From an uncultured Caldilineaceae bacterium (GTDB lineage Bacteria > Chloroflexota > Anaerolineae > Caldilineales > Caldilineaceae): a stretch of DNA of 64,000 nucleotides. Below are positions 61,589-64,000 of this stretch, piece by piece. Every line of letters begins with the position of its first letter. Position 1 is the first letter of the stretch. A program made the translations under genes and the position numbers. The notes under the pieces are model-generated. The model saw only the letters and a list, made by a program, of their open reading frames with translations. It ran no database searches and had not been told where the DNA came from. The stretch covers positions 1,200,722 through 1,264,721 of the forward strand of contig OY282381.1 of the NCBI GenBank assembly GCA_958295915.1, given 5' to 3'.

Positions 61589-62806
61589 TCAGCGTCCGAC
61601 GACGATGTCGCCCTCGGCCAGACCCTCCAGCACCTCCACCATGCCTTGGCTCTCCAGACCTGTGCGAATATCGATGCGGCGCTGGCGGTCGCCATCCTGG
61701 ACGACCACAAAGGTGCGGCCGCCAAAGCGACGAACAGCCGCATCGGGCAGCACGAGCGTGTTGTCGCGCACGGCGGCCACGACCTCAATATTCACAAACT
61801 CCCCGGCAGCGAGTGGCGGGGAGTCGCCATCTATGGCCAAGTGGATTGAGCCTGGAAATCCGGGCGTGAAGCGATCCCCAGACGATATCGAGGGCAACTG
61901 GGCCACATGCGCCGGGAAAGGCTGATCCTGGGCCCAACGATGGATGGCCGTAACCTCCTGGCCGAGCTCCAGATCGGAGGCGCGCGCGCTCTGGCTGGAG
62001 ACGATCAACTCGACGGGGCGAGGTTCGACGATGACCATAAAGGGCGCAAAAGCGGCGACCTCGGCGCGACGGGCCGGCAGCTCGAGCGGGCCACGCATAC
62101 TGTTCAAGCCGACACCCACGGCCACAACCTGGCCGGCAAACGGCGCGCGTATCCGCCGTTCTTCGACCTGACGCTCCAGCGCGGTTACAGCCAACTGCGC
62201 GCGGGCGACCGCCTGAATCAGGGACGGGTCGACGCTATTCTCTACTTCGCGCCTGTTCAAGCGGGCCAGTTCGAGTTCGACCTCCTGCAGAGAGATCTCG
62301 GTGGCGTTGCCCGACTGACGCGCCCGTTCCAACAGCAGTTCGGCGCGGCGCACATCCAGCTGCGCTCTCTCCAGGTTGAAGGTCTGCTCGTTTTCATAGA
62401 CCCAGAGCACACTCTCCGCCTTGGAGAGATCCAAACGGGCCTGGTCCAACTGCTCCAGCAGATCGGGCATAATCAACTCGGTCAGAATCTCGCCCTCTTC
62501 GGCTTCTTCGCCTTCCTGAACAAAGACGGCAGCCAATTGGCCATCAACGCCAAAGGCGAGCGGCGCCCAACGCAACGGCGCCACTTCTGCGATCAGTTGA
62601 AAACGATCGACCACGGTGCCGCGGGAGACCGTATACCTCTTCTGTTCCGAGAGCACGGGCGTTGGCCAGGGTGTCGGCGTCGGCACGGCGCGGACAGGCG
62701 CGAGACAGCCGGCGACGGCAAACGCGACCAACAGCAGTAGCCATATCATGCTGCGCGGCGATCGGGAACGCGCAATGGGTCTCTGCAACGGGGAATCAGG
62801 CATCAT
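61589..62806 (-). CDS. HlyD/MacA-type periplasmic adaptor lipoprotein
   Basis: 405 residues. Lipoprotein signal ending VAGC near residue 34. Typical order: barrel-sandwich half, long coiled coil (about 115-215, many Glu/Arg/Leu), second half of the lipoyl-like domain (RIRAPFAGQVVAVGVGLNS near 218-235) and a C-terminal beta barrel. It would connect the permease to the cell surface or receive the substrate. Ends 3 nt before the permease start. Confidence 0.9.
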   Translation of the reverse strand: MMPDSPLQRPIARSRSPRSMIWLLLLVAFAVAGCLAPVRAVPTPTPWPTPVLSEQKRYTVSRGTVVDRFQLIAEVAPLRWAPLAFGVDGQLAAVFVQEGEEAEEGEILTELIMPDLLEQLDQARLDLSKAESVLWVYENEQTFNLERAQLDVRRAELLLERARQSGNATEISLQEVELELARLNRREVENSVDPSLIQAVARAQLAVTALERQVEERRIRAPFAGQVVAVGVGLNSMRGPLELPARRAEVAAFAPFMVIVEPRPVELIVSSQSARASDLELGQEVTAIHRWAQDQPFPAHVAQLPSISSGDRFTPGFPGSIHLAIDGDSPPLAAGEFVNIEVVAAVRDNTLVLPDAAVRRFGGRTFVVVQDGDRQRRIDIRTGLESQGMVEVLEGLAEGDIVVGR

Positions 62807-63040
62807 CTATACAGTTCTGTACAGTGTAAAAACGTAACAGTGTAAAAACGTACGCGTGCAGGTTAAAAGATTCGGGACGCTATACCAGCATCTCCTGACA
62901 AGGCTAATGGCAAACGCCAACATTGTCAAGCCGATGGAGCAGTGGCCAGTGGATCGTGGTTGTCGGTTGTTTTCTTTTTGGCTCTGTGTTACCATAATTT
63001 GGCGCTACCATACGTGCGTGATGCCTGAGCTGGAGCAGAA
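62807..63040. promoter_or_regulatory. Divergent control region of the efflux operon and MFS gene
   Basis: Contains two exact tandem copies of ACAGTGTAAAAACGTA (62821-62836 and 62837-62852) next to a TGTACA palindrome (62818-62823). On the minus strand TTTACA, 17 nt, TGTACA could be the efflux promoter, with an almost leaderless mRNA. The direct repeats look like a repressor site. No regulator gene lies in the window nearby. Confidence 0.5.
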
Positions 63041-64000
63041 ATGATGGCTATGGTCTTGCTGCGCAGGACTGGTATGTGGATTGAGACTGCTTTGGCTGGG
63101 TCGCTGTCGCCGCCAGTGCGCCGGGTCATGCGGATCGAAATCTCCATGTCTCTGGCCTACGGCGCGTTCTACGCCATCACCCTACCGTTTACGCCGGTCG
63201 TGCTGCGCCGTTTGGGCGCTAGTGTCGATATGCTGGCGCTCTATACCTCTCTGGCCTTCATCGGCTCGGTGTTCACCTCCTTCAGCATTGTATTGATGCG
63301 CCGTCGTCGCACCATAAGCCTGATCGTCTTCTGCTGGCTGGTGGGTCGGTCGCTCTTTCTTCTGGTAGCCTTCATTTCTGAGGCGCCGCCGCTGATGGCG
63401 ATCGGCGCCCTCTTCTGGCTGTTAGAGGCTTTCGTCATTCCCGCCTACACACGGGTCATCCAGAAGGTCTATCCCGACGCAGCGCGCGGCAAAGTTATGT
63501 CCACTGTGCGCATGGGGCAGGTCGCGGCAATCCTTCTCATCACGCCCCTGGCTGGATGGGCGCTGGATCAGGTGGGGTACCGGGCGCTCTTTCCTCTGGG
63601 CGCGCTCTTTGGCATCCTCGCCACCTACTTTTTCACGCGGATTGACATAGACGAGGGGGTACTGCCGCCGCGCCAGACCAAGACCTTTGCCGATCTCTGG
63701 CAGATCGTGCGCAGCGATCGAAACTTCTCGATCTATTTGCTCAGTTACTCTCTGTTCGGTATGGGTGGGCTGATGGCCTGGCCGCTCTACCCGATCGTGC
63801 AGGTGGACCGCCTGCAACTCTCCTACTCGGAGATCGGGCTGCTGGGGTTAGTCGAGTCGACGGCCTGGCTGTTGAGCTATCTGCTGTGGGGACGCACGAT
63901 CGATCGGCGCGGCGGGCTCTATGTCGTGCGCGCCGTCTGCGCCATCTCGATGATGACTCCGCTGAACTATCTGGTGGCCACGTCCGGCTGGATGTTGCTG
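63041..64000 (+). CDS. Major facilitator superfamily transporter, 3' partial
   Basis: Frame is open from ATG 63041 to the window edge (320 codons so far). About ten hydrophobic segments are visible. The cytoplasmic loop RRLGASVDMLALYT after the first helices, MRRRRTISLIV and GRTIDRRGGLYVVRA (an MFS motif-A-like loop) support the family. Two ATG codons are adjacent; GGAG precedes at 5 nt. The substrate is unknown; divergent from the efflux operon and possibly controlled with it. Confidence 0.85.
   Translation, partial: MMAMVLLRRTGMWIETALAGSLSPPVRRVMRIEISMSLAYGAFYAITLPFTPVVLRRLGASVDMLALYTSLAFIGSVFTSFSIVLMRRRRTISLIVFCWLVGRSLFLLVAFISEAPPLMAIGALFWLLEAFVIPAYTRVIQKVYPDAARGKVMSTVRMGQVAAILLITPLAGWALDQVGYRALFPLGALFGILATYFFTRIDIDEGVLPPRQTKTFADLWQIVRSDRNFSIYLLSYSLFGMGGLMAWPLYPIVQVDRLQLSYSEIGLLGLVESTAWLLSYLLWGRTIDRRGGLYVVRAVCAISMMTPLNYLVATSGWMLL

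Overview
The window looks like a stretch of a Chloroflexota chromosome, probably Anaerolineae or Caldilineae. This rests on gene content and style (moderately high G+C, bactofilin-like membrane protein with a C-terminal helix-hairpin-helix domain, O-antigen ligase/GtrA/GT4 cluster, many Gfo/Idh/MocA dehydrogenases) and not on any search, so the phylum is an inference. The first 32 kb is mostly core genome. The last 32 kb is mostly accessory sugar-acid and polysaccharide metabolism, broken by two A+T-richer DNA methyltransferases.

Layout. 0-1.6 kb: flippase-like membrane protein and PHP phosphoesterase. 1.7-5.1 kb (minus): an ATPase/VWA metal-chelatase gene that appears to be split by a programmed frameshift site, followed by a TPR protein. 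5.4-8.3 kb: ECF sigma factor with an ECF-type promoter, its zinc-finger anti-sigma factor and a bactofilin-like membrane protein. 8.4-10.7 kb: metallophosphoesterase, sirtuin, CDP-alcohol phosphatidyltransferase. 10.8-15.8 kb: ffh, rpsP, khpA, rimM, dprA, mannose-1-phosphate guanylyltransferase. 16-21 kb: unknown membrane protein, dgt, ftsY, and prfB with the classical RF2 frameshift. 21-30.5 kb: LarA-like protein, HAD hydrolase, tRNA-Ser(CGA), surface-polysaccharide genes, thioesterase, MTA phosphorylase, alcohol dehydrogenase. 30.6-46 kb: ThDP enzyme, rhamnonate-dehydratase-like enzyme, methyltransferases, DapA-like aldolase, DegT aminotransferase, five Gfo/Idh proteins and a PhyH dioxygenase. 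46-51 kb: glycosyltransferase and a glycine-betaine ABC transporter (proVWX type). 51-56.5 kb: HpcH aldolase, heparinase II/III-type lyase, second DegT protein, sixth Gfo/Idh. 56.5-62.8 kb (minus): an efflux operon (adaptor, FtsX-type permease, fused double ABC ATPase). The window ends inside an MFS transporter.

The most unusual feature is a family of small dispersed palindromic elements. The short form is 30 nt (GTCGCGCC, 7-nt loop, GGCGCGCAATTCAAC) and lies between genes throughout the window, including four copies in tandem. A longer form carries an extra core, 48 nt in several copies, in place of the loop. Both forms are also found in frame inside protein-coding genes: a ThDP enzyme, an ABC ATPase, two Gfo/Idh dehydrogenases and the C-terminus of a DNA methyltransferase. 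The short element has no stop codon in five of its six frames and its length is a multiple of three. This resembles the protein-invading palindromic elements known from Rickettsia, but the sequence is different. Three other small repeat families also occur.

The other notable signals are a probable programmed -1 frameshift (A8 run followed by a hairpin containing the zero-frame stop) joining the chelatase ATPase to its VWA domain, an AbrB-like domain between two ABC ATPase domains, and a structured leader behind a near-consensus promoter before a DegT aminotransferase gene.
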